Source of the DNA: Streptomyces sp. TRM70350
GTDB taxonomy: Bacteria; Actinomycetota; Actinomycetes; Streptomycetales; Streptomycetaceae
Assembly: GCF_019219825.1 (NCBI RefSeq)
Contig: NZ_JAHUXH010000043.1
Span: 1 to 50,100, forward strand
Length of the DNA: 50,100 nucleotides
Direction: 5' to 3'
Part shown: positions 42,148-49,459 of the stretch, one piece after another
Numbering within the stretch: the first letter of the stretch is position 1
Layout: the number at the start of each line of letters is the position of its first letter
Made by a program: the position numbers and the translations under genes
The notes under the pieces: generated by a model
Told to the model about the DNA's origin: nothing
Seen by the model: only the letters and a program-made list of their open reading frames with translations
Databases searched by the model: none

Positions 42148-43473
42148 TCAGATCACCCCGTCCTCCAGCATTTCGGTCACAAGCGCCGCGATCTGGGACC
42201 TCTCGGACCGCGTCAGGGTCACATGGGCGAAGAGCGGATGCCCCTTCAGCTTCTCCACGACGGCGACGACACCGTCGTACCGCCCCACCCGCAGATTGTC
42301 CCGTTGCGCCACATCGTGCGTCAGAACGACCCGCGAATTGGCGCCGATTCGGGACAGAACGGTCAGCAGGACGTTCCGTTCGAGTGACTGCGCCTCGTCC
42401 ACGATCACGAACGCGTCGTGCAGCGAGCGGCCGCGGATGTGGGTGAGCGGGAGCACCTCCAGCATCCCGCGCGCGGTGACCTCCTCGATGACCTCGCGGC
42501 TGGTGACCGCGGACAGGGTGTCGAAGACCGCCTGCGCCCAGGGGCTCATCTTCTCGGCCTCGGTGCCGGGCAGATAGCCCAGTTCCTGCCCGCCCACCGC
42601 GTACAGCGGGCGGAAGACCATGATCTTCTCGTGCTGGCGACGCTCCAGGACCGCCTCCAGGCCCGCGCACAGCGCCAGCGCCGACTTGCCGGTGCCGGCC
42701 CGGCCGCCCATCGACACGATCCCGATGTCCGGATCGAGCAGCAGATCCAGCGCGATCCGCTGCTCCGCGCTGCGGCCCTTGATGCCGAACGCCTCCCGGT
42801 CGCCGCGCACCAGGCGGACGTTGCCCTCCGGTGTCACCCGGCCGAGTGCCTTTCCGCGCTCGGACTGGATGGTCAGGCCAGTGTGGACGGGCAGGTCGGC
42901 GGCTTCGGGGACGTAGACGTGGCCTTCCTCGAAGAGGATGTCCACCTGCTCGCCGGGCAGGGTCAGTTCGGCCATTCCGGTCCAGCCGGAGGAGTCCGTG
43001 ATGGCCAGTTCTGCCCGGTACTCCTCGGCGAGGAGGCCGACGGAGGACGCCTTGATCCTGAGCGGGAGGTCCTTCGAGACGACGGTGACGTCGAACCCCT
43101 CGGCCTGCAGGTTCCGTGCGACCGCGAGGATCCGGGAGTCGTTGTCCCCCAGGCGGTAGCCGGTCGGCAGCACACTGGGGTCCGAGTGGTTGAGCTCGAC
43201 ACGGAGCGTTCCGCCGAGGTCCCCGATCGGGATGGGGGCGTCCAGGCGGCCGTAGCGCACGCGGCAGTCGTCGAGCAGACGCAGGGCCTGCCGGGCGAAG
43301 TAGCCGAGTTCGGGATGGTGCCGCTTGGCCTCCAGCTCCGTGACCACCACGACCGGGAGCACGACCTCGTGCTCGTCGAAGCGGCTCAAAGCGTTCGGGT
43401 CGGCCAGCAGGACGCTGGTGTCGAGAACATAGGTGCGCCGGTCGGGCTTGTGGCGCTTTGTGCTGGTCACCAC
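42148..43473 (-). CDS. phoH: PIN domain - PhoH ATPase fusion
   Basis: 441 residues from a GTG at 43473. The N-terminal PIN domain (about 12-150) has YVLDTSVLLADP, ELEAKRHH and GDNDSRILAVA acidic positions of a ribonuclease. The PhoH ATPase (about 220-441) has GGRAGTGKSALAL (Walker A), VIVDEAQSL (Walker B) and the conserved THDVAQRDN. In mycobacteria PhoH2 of the same layout unwinds and cuts RNA. It is a single gene downstream of uppS, from which a terminator separates it. Confidence 0.92.
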   Translation of the reverse strand: MVTSTKRHKPDRRTYVLDTSVLLADPNALSRFDEHEVVLPVVVVTELEAKRHHPELGYFARQALRLLDDCRVRYGRLDAPIPIGDLGGTLRVELNHSDPSVLPTGYRLGDNDSRILAVARNLQAEGFDVTVVSKDLPLRIKASSVGLLAEEYRAELAITDSSGWTGMAELTLPGEQVDILFEEGHVYVPEAADLPVHTGLTIQSERGKALGRVTPEGNVRLVRGDREAFGIKGRSAEQRIALDLLLDPDIGIVSMGGRAGTGKSALALCAGLEAVLERRQHEKIMVFRPLYAVGGQELGYLPGTEAEKMSPWAQAVFDTLSAVTSREVIEEVTARGMLEVLPLTHIRGRSLHDAFVIVDEAQSLERNVLLTVLSRIGANSRVVLTHDVAQRDNLRVGRYDGVVAVVEKLKGHPLFAHVTLTRSERSQIAALVTEMLEDGVI

Positions 43474-43788
43474 GGAAGGACGTACCCCCTCGGATGAGGT
43501 CGGGGAGCGACGGAGAGGAGCTGGACCGGTCCACGGCCCCGTTGCACAACGGGCCGGGAACCGGCCCTTGGCTGCTTCGTCCGTACGGTGACCGCACGAT
43601 CGGGCTGGTGCAAAGGGCCTCCCGGGCGGACGGCCCCGTGCCGTCCGCTGAGATCCGACACCCGTGGTTCGGGAGTCGACCTGCTTGCCTTATGCCCTCC
43701 AAAACGCGCCGCCATGCCACGGCATATGACGGCGCGCCGGTGAACTCCGTGTGAAGCGTGGTACGTCCGGGTGGCCGGGGCGGGTCCG
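43474..43788 (-). promoter_or_regulatory. Gene-free stretch: structured phoH leader
   Basis: 315 bases upstream of phoH. Two perfect hairpins lie in it: CCCGTTG/CAACGGG around 43538-43553, and a 9-bp stem 43626-43634 with 43640-43648. At the far end is the uppS terminator. Such a leader could carry RNA control of phoH, but no known riboswitch is recognised. Confidence 0.4.
43701..43736 (-). terminator. Rho-independent terminator of uppS
   Basis: Read leftward, stem CGCGCCG/CGGCGCG (43705-43711 with 43730-43736) with an inner ATGCC/GGCAT stem is followed by TTTT (43704-43701). A T-run is uncommon in this genome, which makes the call firm. Confidence 0.82.
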
Positions 43789-44562
43789 TCAGCCGCCGTA
43801 GCGGCGGTGGCGCGCCGCGTAGTCGCGCAGGGCGCGCAGGAAGTCGACCTTGCGGAAGGCCGGCCAGAAAACCTCACAGAAGTAGTACTCGGAGTGGGCC
43901 GTCTGCCACAGCATGAATCCGGACAGCCGCTGCTCTCCGCTGGTGCGGATGACCAGGTCGGGGTCGGGCTGGTCACCCGTGTAGAGGTGTCGGCCGATCA
44001 TGTCCACGTCGACGGCCTCGGCGACGTCCTCGATGGAGCGGCCCTTGTCGGCGGCGTCCAGCAGCATGGAGCGGACGGCGTCGGCGATCTCCTGGCGGCC
44101 GCCGTAGCCGATGGCGACGTTGACCAGTATCCCGTCGACGTGCGCGGTGGCCTCCTCGGCCTCCTTGAGCGCGGTCTGCATCGGGGACGGCAGCAGGTCC
44201 GGGGTGCCGACGTGGTGCACCCGCCAGCGGCCGTCGGCGGCGAGGGTGCGCACGACGTCCTCGATGATGCCGAGGAGCGGGACGAGCTCCTCCTGGGGCC
44301 GGTTGAAGTTGTCCGTCGACAGCAGCCAGAGGGTGACGACCTCGACGTCCGTCTCGGTGCACCAGCCGAGGAACTCCTCGATCTTCTCGGCGCCGGCGCG
44401 GTGACCGTCGACAGGGGTGGAGCCGGCCGCCTTCGCCCAGCGCCGACTGCCGTCCACGATGACGCCGATGTGCTTGGGCACCTGGGCGTGGTCCAGGTGG
44501 CCTTCCACCCGGCGTGCGTACAGCCTGACCAGCAGGCCGCGCAGCTTGTCGCGCAGGTTCAC
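43789..44562 (-). CDS. uppS: Cis-prenyltransferase (isoprenyl diphosphate synthase, UppS family)
   Basis: 257 residues from a GTG at 44562 with GGAGGGG upstream; the longer frame to 45093 crosses a terminator and is rejected. Motifs: HIGVIVDGSRRWAK (diphosphate-binding Asp), LWLLSTDNFNRP, IGYGGRQEI, and RTSGEQRLSGFMLWQ followed by EYYF. The usual DGN(G/R)RWA has Ser for Asn here. The enzyme extends allylic diphosphates with IPP. Streptomyces has more than one such gene; this one looks closest to the Rv1086-like, shorter-product group, so the symbol denotes the family. Confidence 0.88.
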   Translation of the reverse strand: MNLRDKLRGLLVRLYARRVEGHLDHAQVPKHIGVIVDGSRRWAKAAGSTPVDGHRAGAEKIEEFLGWCTETDVEVVTLWLLSTDNFNRPQEELVPLLGIIEDVVRTLAADGRWRVHHVGTPDLLPSPMQTALKEAEEATAHVDGILVNVAIGYGGRQEIADAVRSMLLDAADKGRSIEDVAEAVDVDMIGRHLYTGDQPDPDLVIRTSGEQRLSGFMLWQTAHSEYYFCEVFWPAFRKVDFLRALRDYAARHRRYGG

Positions 44563-44664
44563 GTGATTGTCAGCCCCTCCGTACGGATCGGACAGGTGCG
44601 GTCGAGCGCGACTCCTGTCCGTATGACGGTCCCCGGGGGCGAAGCCTACCCCCGCGGTACGACA

Positions 44665-44730
44665 GTGCCCCAACGGGAGTTGGGGGCACAAAAAACGGGC
44701 CGGTCCGTGGGGGGGAGACGGACCGGCCCG
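44665..44730 (-). terminator. Tandem hairpins with T-run upstream of uppS
   Basis: Read leftward: a 13-bp perfect stem (44730-44718 with 44708-44696), then TTTTTT (44695-44690), then a second hairpin (44689-44665, GTGCCCC/GGGGCAC). The first part is a classical rho-independent terminator, ending transcription coming from 44.8-45.1 kb. Sitting 100 bases before uppS, the pair could act as an attenuator. Confidence 0.72.
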
Positions 44731-44734
44731 AGGG

Positions 44735-45089
44735 GGGGCTTCCACCATAACCCTTCGTAAGGGCTGCTGCGTGCATCGGCGCGACACAACTACTCTCCGG
44801 AATCGCCCGGCAACGCACCGGTGGCCGCGGAATGCCCGGTTCACGGCCTGTTCATGGCCGGATCCCAGGGGACGCGCAGGACTTTTCCGGCGTCCCCCTG
44901 ATGGGCGACCCACCCACCGACGACGGCTTGACGCGCGGGAACGGGCCCTGGGCACCGCGCAGCCCCCTCCACTGCGCGGTGCCGCCCGCGCAGCTTTGCT
45001 CACGCGAATTACCTTGGTCCGAATTACTCGATGTGTCATGGGTGACGCGAGTGACCGCTGATAACAATGTGGAAAACCCTGGCCACGAC
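44735..45089. other. Gene-free 355-base stretch, possible small RNA
   Basis: No convincing gene on either strand. Two CGAATTAC words 15 bases apart (45005-45012 and 45020-45027) may be an operator. On the leftward strand, TTGCCG and TAGTTG near 44810-44790 could be a promoter; the RNA would be about 100 nt, contain a CCCTT-ACG-AAGGG hairpin (44753-44763) and stop at the terminator at 44690. This is inference from spacing only. Confidence 0.35.
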
Positions 45090-45962
45090 TCACGCCCGCG
45101 CCGTGCCTGGAGGGCCCTCATAGAGGACAGAACCGGTCGGCTTGCGGGCGTCGACGAGGTGGCGGGTGCTGTGGGCCACGAAGGGGCCCTCCGTCTCGAT
45201 CCGCTCGTGCAGGGCGCGGAGCTTGTCCTCGTATGCCTCGACGGTGAAGCCGGGGACCATCCAGATCACCTTGCGCAGGAAATGGACGACGGCGGCGATG
45301 TCGTGGAACTCCATCCGCAGCCGCTCCGTGCGCAGCTCCACGACCTCCAGGCCCGCCGCCTGCGCGCCCGCGCGCTCGCGGTCCGGGTGGCGGGCGGCGC
45401 GCGCCTCCTCTGACTGGGGGCCGAGGAAGTGCTCGACGAGTTCGAAGACGCTGCTGGGCCCGACGTGCTGGGCGAAGTACGTGCCGCCGGGCTGGAGCAC
45501 CCGCGCGATCTCGTGCCAGGGGGGCCGTACGGGGTGGCGGCTGGAGACGAGGTCGAAGGCGCCGTCGGCGAAGGGCAGCGGCGCGTCCTCGGGCGCGGCG
45601 ACGACCACGACGCCGCGCGGGCGGAGCAGGGCGGTGGCCCTGGCGGCGTTGGGCTGCCAGCCCTCGGTCGCGGCGAGCAGGCGGGGCTGCCGCGCGGCGG
45701 CGCCGAGCGCGAAGTCGAGGACCTCGCCGCCGCCGGTCTGGATGTCGAGGGCGGCACACGCGCGTGCGAGGCGCCCGGCGAGCGACTCGGCGTACCGCCA
45801 GGACGGCCGCGCCTCGGTGGCCCGCCCCTGGAACCAGGAGAAGTCCCAGCCCTCCGTGGGCACGGCGGCCCCTTCGGCGACGAGTTCCTCGAAGCTGCGG
45901 CGAGGTTCGGTGCGGTGAGGTCCCGTGGGGCGGTGTTCCGTGGGGCGGTTTTCGTCCTGCAT
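45090..45962 (-). CDS. Methyltransferase-like protein with altered SAM motif
   Basis: 290 residues. The order of elements is that of class I methyltransferases: WRYAESLAGRLA, motif I region VLDFALGAAARQPRLLAATE, the acidic post-I area, PLPFADGAFDLVSSRHP (motif IV) and IARVLQPGGTYFAQHVGP (post-IV). But the glycine-rich GxGxG of motif I reads ALGAAA, so SAM binding may be weakened. The C-terminal IWMVPGFTVEAYEDKLRALH is typical of the family in Streptomyces. Divergent, 50 bases away, from the DinB-type gene. Confidence 0.8.
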   Translation of the reverse strand: MQDENRPTEHRPTGPHRTEPRRSFEELVAEGAAVPTEGWDFSWFQGRATEARPSWRYAESLAGRLARACAALDIQTGGGEVLDFALGAAARQPRLLAATEGWQPNAARATALLRPRGVVVVAAPEDAPLPFADGAFDLVSSRHPVRPPWHEIARVLQPGGTYFAQHVGPSSVFELVEHFLGPQSEEARAARHPDRERAGAQAAGLEVVELRTERLRMEFHDIAAVVHFLRKVIWMVPGFTVEAYEDKLRALHERIETEGPFVAHSTRHLVDARKPTGSVLYEGPPGTARA

Positions 45963-46012
45963 GCGGTTGATCGTCGCAGGGCGTTGTCAGTGGCCGCTGC
46001 TGGTTTCCCGGC

Positions 46013-46867
46013 ATGGCGAACGAGGGCGGGGCGAACGAGGGGGCGGGCATGCCGTACCGGGGCGGCGAGAAGGCGACGCTGCACGCGAGTCCGGACCGGC
46101 ACCGGGACGCGGTGCTGTGGAAGCTGGAGGGCCTGGACGACGAGCAGCTGCACCGGCCGATGACACCGTCGGGCACGAGCCTGCTCGGCCTGGTGAAGCA
46201 TCTGAGGTCGGTGGAGTACCGCGGGGTAGTGGAGACCTTCGGCCGCGAGGTGGAACCACTGTGGTTCGACCCCTACAAGGGCGAGGACATGCGGGCCGAC
46301 CAGGGCGAGACCACCCAGCAGATCATCGACTTCTCCGGCCGTGCCCGCGCCGCCGCCGACCGCACGATCACCGAGCTGTCGCTGGACGACACGGGCAGCC
46401 CGGCGTGGCGGGGGCATCCCGTGTCGCTGCGCTGGGTGATCGTCCACATGGTCGAGGAGACGGCCAGACACGCGGGCCACATGGACATCGTGCGGGAGCT
46501 CATTGACGGGACGACGGGCGGCCACCGGCCGACCCGGCTACGGAACCAGGGGCCTGACCTCCCGCGCGGCGAAACCGACGAAGCCCTCCGGGTCGGGTTC
46601 GTCGCCCGTCGGCTGCAGGATCACCGTGTCGGCACCGGCCTCGGTGAGCCGCGCGACGGCCTTGGCGACGGCCCCCGCGTCCCCCGCGACCCCGAGGTCG
46701 GCGACATCGGCGAGGCCCTCGTCGATGAGCCGACGGGCCCGGCGCACTTCGTCCAGGCCGGTCCGGTCGGCCAGTTGGGCGAGGGCGCGCAGCCGCTCGG
46801 GGGGCAGTTGGGGACGGAACACAGCGGCGAGTCCTGTCATGCGCCCTTCCTACCCACCGTTCGGTGA
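46013..46867 (+). CDS. DinB/DUF664 family protein with antisense-derived tail
   Basis: 284 residues as an open frame, but only the first ~175 are recognisable: a DinB-like four-helix bundle with RHRDAVLWKLEGLDDEQLHRP, LGLVKHLRSVEYRGV, and the metal His in VIVHMVEETARHAGHMDIVRELIDG. Members are thiol-dependent or metal-binding transferases. Relatives stop right after ELIDGxTGG; here the frame runs on over 109 Gly/Asp/Pro-rich codons that are exactly antisense to a pseudogene (46538-46840). The native stop has probably been lost, and the tail is unlikely to be functional. ATG 46049 is an alternative start. Confidence 0.75.
   Translation: MANEGGANEGAGMPYRGGEKATLHASPDRHRDAVLWKLEGLDDEQLHRPMTPSGTSLLGLVKHLRSVEYRGVVETFGREVEPLWFDPYKGEDMRADQGETTQQIIDFSGRARAAADRTITELSLDDTGSPAWRGHPVSLRWVIVHMVEETARHAGHMDIVRELIDGTTGGHRPTRLRNQGPDLPRGETDEALRVGFVARRLQDHRVGTGLGEPRDGLGDGPRVPRDPEVGDIGEALVDEPTGPAHFVQAGPVGQLGEGAQPLGGQLGTEHSGESCHAPFLPTVR
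46538..46840 (-). pseudogene. Internally deleted luciferase-like (LLM) flavin oxidoreductase
   Basis: An uninterrupted 100-residue frame, with a proper start (MTGLAAVFRPQLPPERLRAL) and the proper C-terminus of an LLM-class protein (AEAGADTVILQPTGDEPDPEGF-like, ending REVRPLVP). Between them only a short middle piece remains (VRRARRLIDEGL). Full members have about 300 residues, so some 200 are missing in at least two in-frame deletions, including the flavin barrel. The product cannot be an active oxidoreductase. Confidence 0.7.
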
Positions 46868-46879
46868 ACGGACAACTGT

Positions 46880-47455
46880 TTACCCGGTCGGCGCGTTGGC
46901 CCTGTCGTACCGCAGCAGTACGACGCCGTTGCCGAACGTCCGGCTCTCCACGAGCCGCAGGTCGGCCGGGCGCGTGCCCGGCGGGAAGAGGGGTTTGCCG
47001 TTCCCGACGAGGACCGGATGGACGTAGAGCCGGAACTCGTCGACCAGGTCGTGCCGCAGGAACTCGGCGGTGAGGTCGGACCCGCCGAGCCCCAGGTCGC
47101 CGTCGGTCCGCCCCTTCAGCGCACGGACCTCCTCGGGGACGACGTCCCGGACGACGGTGGTGTTCCAGTCGGCGTGCTGGAGCGTGCGCGAGTAGACGTA
47201 CTTCGGCTTGTCCCGCCAGATCCCGGCGAACTCGGCGACCGGTGCGGGGGTGTTGGGGTCGGCGTCGGCGGTGGGCCAGAAACCGGCCATCACCTCGTAG
47301 CCGACACGGCCGTCGAGGAAGGCTCCCATCTCGCGCAGCACGTCGTTGAAGTGCTGGTGGACCTCCTCGTCGACGCGGTGCCAGCCGAGGTCGCGGTCGG
47401 GGCCCTCGATACAGCCGTCGAGGGACACGGACATCATCAGGACGATCTTTCCCAT
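46880..47455 (-). CDS. Dihydrofolate reductase/RibD C-terminal family protein
   Basis: 191 residues. Opens GKIVLMMSVSLDGCIEGPDRDLGWH, then FLDGRVGYEVMAGFWP, KPKYVYSRTLQHADWNTTVV, LGLGGSDLTAEFLRHDLVDEFRLYVHPVLVGNGKPLFP: the NADPH-binding fold shared by DHFR and RibD. Family members reduce varied substrates and are common single genes in Streptomyces; the true substrate is unknown. Divergent from the DUF418 gene. Confidence 0.87.
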   Translation of the reverse strand: MGKIVLMMSVSLDGCIEGPDRDLGWHRVDEEVHQHFNDVLREMGAFLDGRVGYEVMAGFWPTADADPNTPAPVAEFAGIWRDKPKYVYSRTLQHADWNTTVVRDVVPEEVRALKGRTDGDLGLGGSDLTAEFLRHDLVDEFRLYVHPVLVGNGKPLFPPGTRPADLRLVESRTFGNGVVLLRYDRANAPTG

Positions 47456-47570
47456 GGCTCACCTCGGGGGCGGTTGTCGAAAGTTCCTTCGGTTCCTGCA
47501 TCGAAGGATGTACGACGCTTTCGTCCGGCCGCAGGACGTTCGGGGCGGAGCGCGCCGGGAGCCTGGGGTT

Positions 47571-48760
47571 ATGGCTGGTATCTCGTCGGACAGCACGCGT
47601 GCGTCCGCGCACGCCACCTCCTCCCGCCCCTCCCCCAGGGGCGGCCGACTGCCTCTGCTGGACGTGCTGCGCGGGGTGGCGATCCTCGGCACCCTGATGA
47701 CGAACGTGTGGATCTTCGCCACGCCGGGTTCGGAGTGGGCGTTCCTGCAGGGCGCGCCCGTGGCGGACCCGTTCGAGGAACCGGTGGAAGCGATCTTCCG
47801 CTTCCTCGCGGACGGCAAGTTCCTGTCGCTGCTGACGATCCTCTTCGGCGTGGGCCTGGCCATCCAGTACGACTCCGCCCAGCTCCACGGCACCCCGTGG
47901 CCGCGCGGCTACCGCCCCCGCGCCCTGTTCCTGTTCGCCGAGGGCACGCTCCATTTCGTCCTGGTCTTCGGTTTCGACGTCCTCATGGGGTACGCCGCCA
48001 CGGCTCTGCTGGTCGCACGGTTGCTCGTACGCTCCGAACGGGTGCGGCGCGTGCTGATGTGGATCTCGACGAGCCTGCACGTGGCCCTGATGTCGCTGAT
48101 CACGCTGGCCCTGCTGGCGGACGACTCCGAGCCGGGGCAGATCTCCGCGGACTCCGTGGACCTGTACGCGCACGGCAGCTGGCCGGACCAGATCGGCTTC
48201 CGTCTGGAGAACGCCGTCGCGCTGCGCATGGAACCGGTCGTCTCCTTCGGCCTGCTGGTCTTCCTGTTCCTGCTCGGCGTCCGCCTGTACCGCGCCGGCG
48301 CCTTCGCCCCGACCGAGCGGGGCCGCCGACTGCGTGCCCGGATGGCGGTCTGGGGACTGGGCCTGGGCCTCCCGTTCAACGCGGCGCTGACCCTGGGCGG
48401 CGAGGACTTCTTCTTCCTCGGCCGCTATGTGGCGGCTCCGGTGGTCGCCCTCGGCTACCTGGGCCTGATCGGCGTCGTACTCGACCGCGGCGGCCGCCGA
48501 AGGCCGTCACCCACGGCCTGACCTCGGTCGGCCGCACCGCCCTGTCGTCGTACGTCCTCCAGAACGTGCTGTGCACGCTGCTCTGCTACGGCGTCGGCCT
48601 CGGCCTGACCGAGCGGTTCGGGTCGGACGGCGGGCCGTGGTGGGTGATGGCCATGTGGGCGCTGATCTGCGCGTTCCTCATCGCAGGCTCGACCCTGTGG
48701 CTGCGCCGCTTCTCGCACGGCCCGCTGGAGTCGGTGCAGCGGTGGGCGTTGCGCCGCTAA
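47571..48760 (+). pseudogene. DUF418 membrane protein, interrupted by one frameshift
   Basis: ATG at 47571 (MAGISSDSTRAS). The first frame gives about 316 residues with RLPLLDVLRGVAILGTLMTNVW and six or more membrane helices, and stops at 48521. The C-terminal DUF418 part, KAVTHGLTSVGRTALSSYVLQNVL through WALRR and the TAA at 48758, is in another frame from about 48497. Adding one C in the run near 48495-48500 restores RGGRPKAVTH. DUF418 proteins are uncharacterised membrane proteins. Mutation and sequencing error cannot be told apart. The stop codon coincides with the MITE target duplication. Confidence 0.82.
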
Positions 48761-48922
48761 GGGGTCCTTGCACTATGAGCGTCCGATCAGGTCGCGTGGT
48801 CTGGTGCCGTGCATCGCAAGGCGCCGGAGCGCCCTGGTAGCGGGGCTACCTGGGCGTTTCGGCAACGCGGCGAGGTGCGGTGCCAGGCCGCGCGACCCGG
48901 GCGGGCAGAGTGCAAGGGCCCC
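48761..48922. mobile_element. MITE-like element, copy B, after the DUF418 gene
   Basis: 162 bp, in the same orientation as copy A, with seven differences including one inserted G. TAA flanks it on both sides (48758-48760 and 48923-48925), the first being the DUF418 stop codon. Its middle hairpin is perfect (GGTAGC-GGG-GCTACC), where copy A has an A-C mismatch; the right end reads GTGCAA, fully complementary to TTGCAC at the left. Copy B thus looks closer to the intact form. Confidence 0.85.
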
Positions 48923-48997
48923 TAAGGCCCGTTCGCGGACTGCCGATACGGTCGGTTCGCACACCGGACGCGGACGGACGGCGGAGGGAGCCCGGGC

Positions 48998-49354
48998 ATG
49001 GGGCGGCGTTGGCGGGACGGGCGGGGAGAGCTGGTCGTGCACGGGGGTACGACGGTGCCGCTGGAGATCGCGACGTCGTACCGGGCCCGTACGAGGGGAC
49101 TGCTCGGGCGGGACGCGGTGCACGGCGCGATCCTGCTGTCCCCCGCGAACAGCGTGCACACCTTCCGTATGCGCATGCCCATCGACGTGGCCTACCTCGA
49201 CCGCGACCTCGTCGTCATCGCCGTACGCACGATGAAGCCGTGGCGGCTGGGGATGCCCCGGCCGCGCTCCCGGCATGTGCTGGAGGCGGAGGCGGGGGCC
49301 ATGGCCGCTTGGGGGCTACGGGTGGGGGTCCGGGTGACGGTGGAGGGGGAGTAG
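48998..49354 (+). CDS. DUF192 family protein
   Basis: 118 residues from an ATG at 48998 with GGAGGG upstream. The core ATSYRARTRGLLGRDAV, SVHTFRMRMPIDVAYLDRDLVVI and HVLEAEAGAMAAWGLRVGVRV is the DUF192 pattern, in which an N-terminal arginine pair and the FxMRMPIDVxYLD strand are fixed. Most relatives are exported; here no signal peptide is seen. Function unknown. Confidence 0.87.
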   Translation: MGRRWRDGRGELVVHGGTTVPLEIATSYRARTRGLLGRDAVHGAILLSPANSVHTFRMRMPIDVAYLDRDLVVIAVRTMKPWRLGMPRPRSRHVLEAEAGAMAAWGLRVGVRVTVEGE

Positions 49355-49393
49355 GGCGGATCGGGCCTGGGCTTTCGGTTCGGTGATCGGAGG

Positions 49394-49419
49394 GGCGGCC
49401 CGGGTACTCCTCGGCCGCC
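49394..49419. terminator. Hairpin between DUF192 and lyase genes
   Basis: GGCGGCC (49394-49400) pairs with GGCCGCC (49413-49419) across a 12-base loop, between convergent genes. Confidence 0.55.
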
Positions 49420-49459
49420 TCCCCGCCGCATTCGGGGGGACGGCGGGAGGAGCGTGCCG

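Noticed and set aside
44771..45061. 97-codon plus-strand frame in the gap before the methyltransferase
   Set aside because: Arg/Pro-rich, no ribosome site, no domain; best explained as chance.
48571..48840. Short frame in the MITE beginning MSVRSGRVVWC
   Set aside because: It has 21 codons, a poor ribosome site, and its sequence follows the stem pairing rather than coding constraint; not called as a gene.
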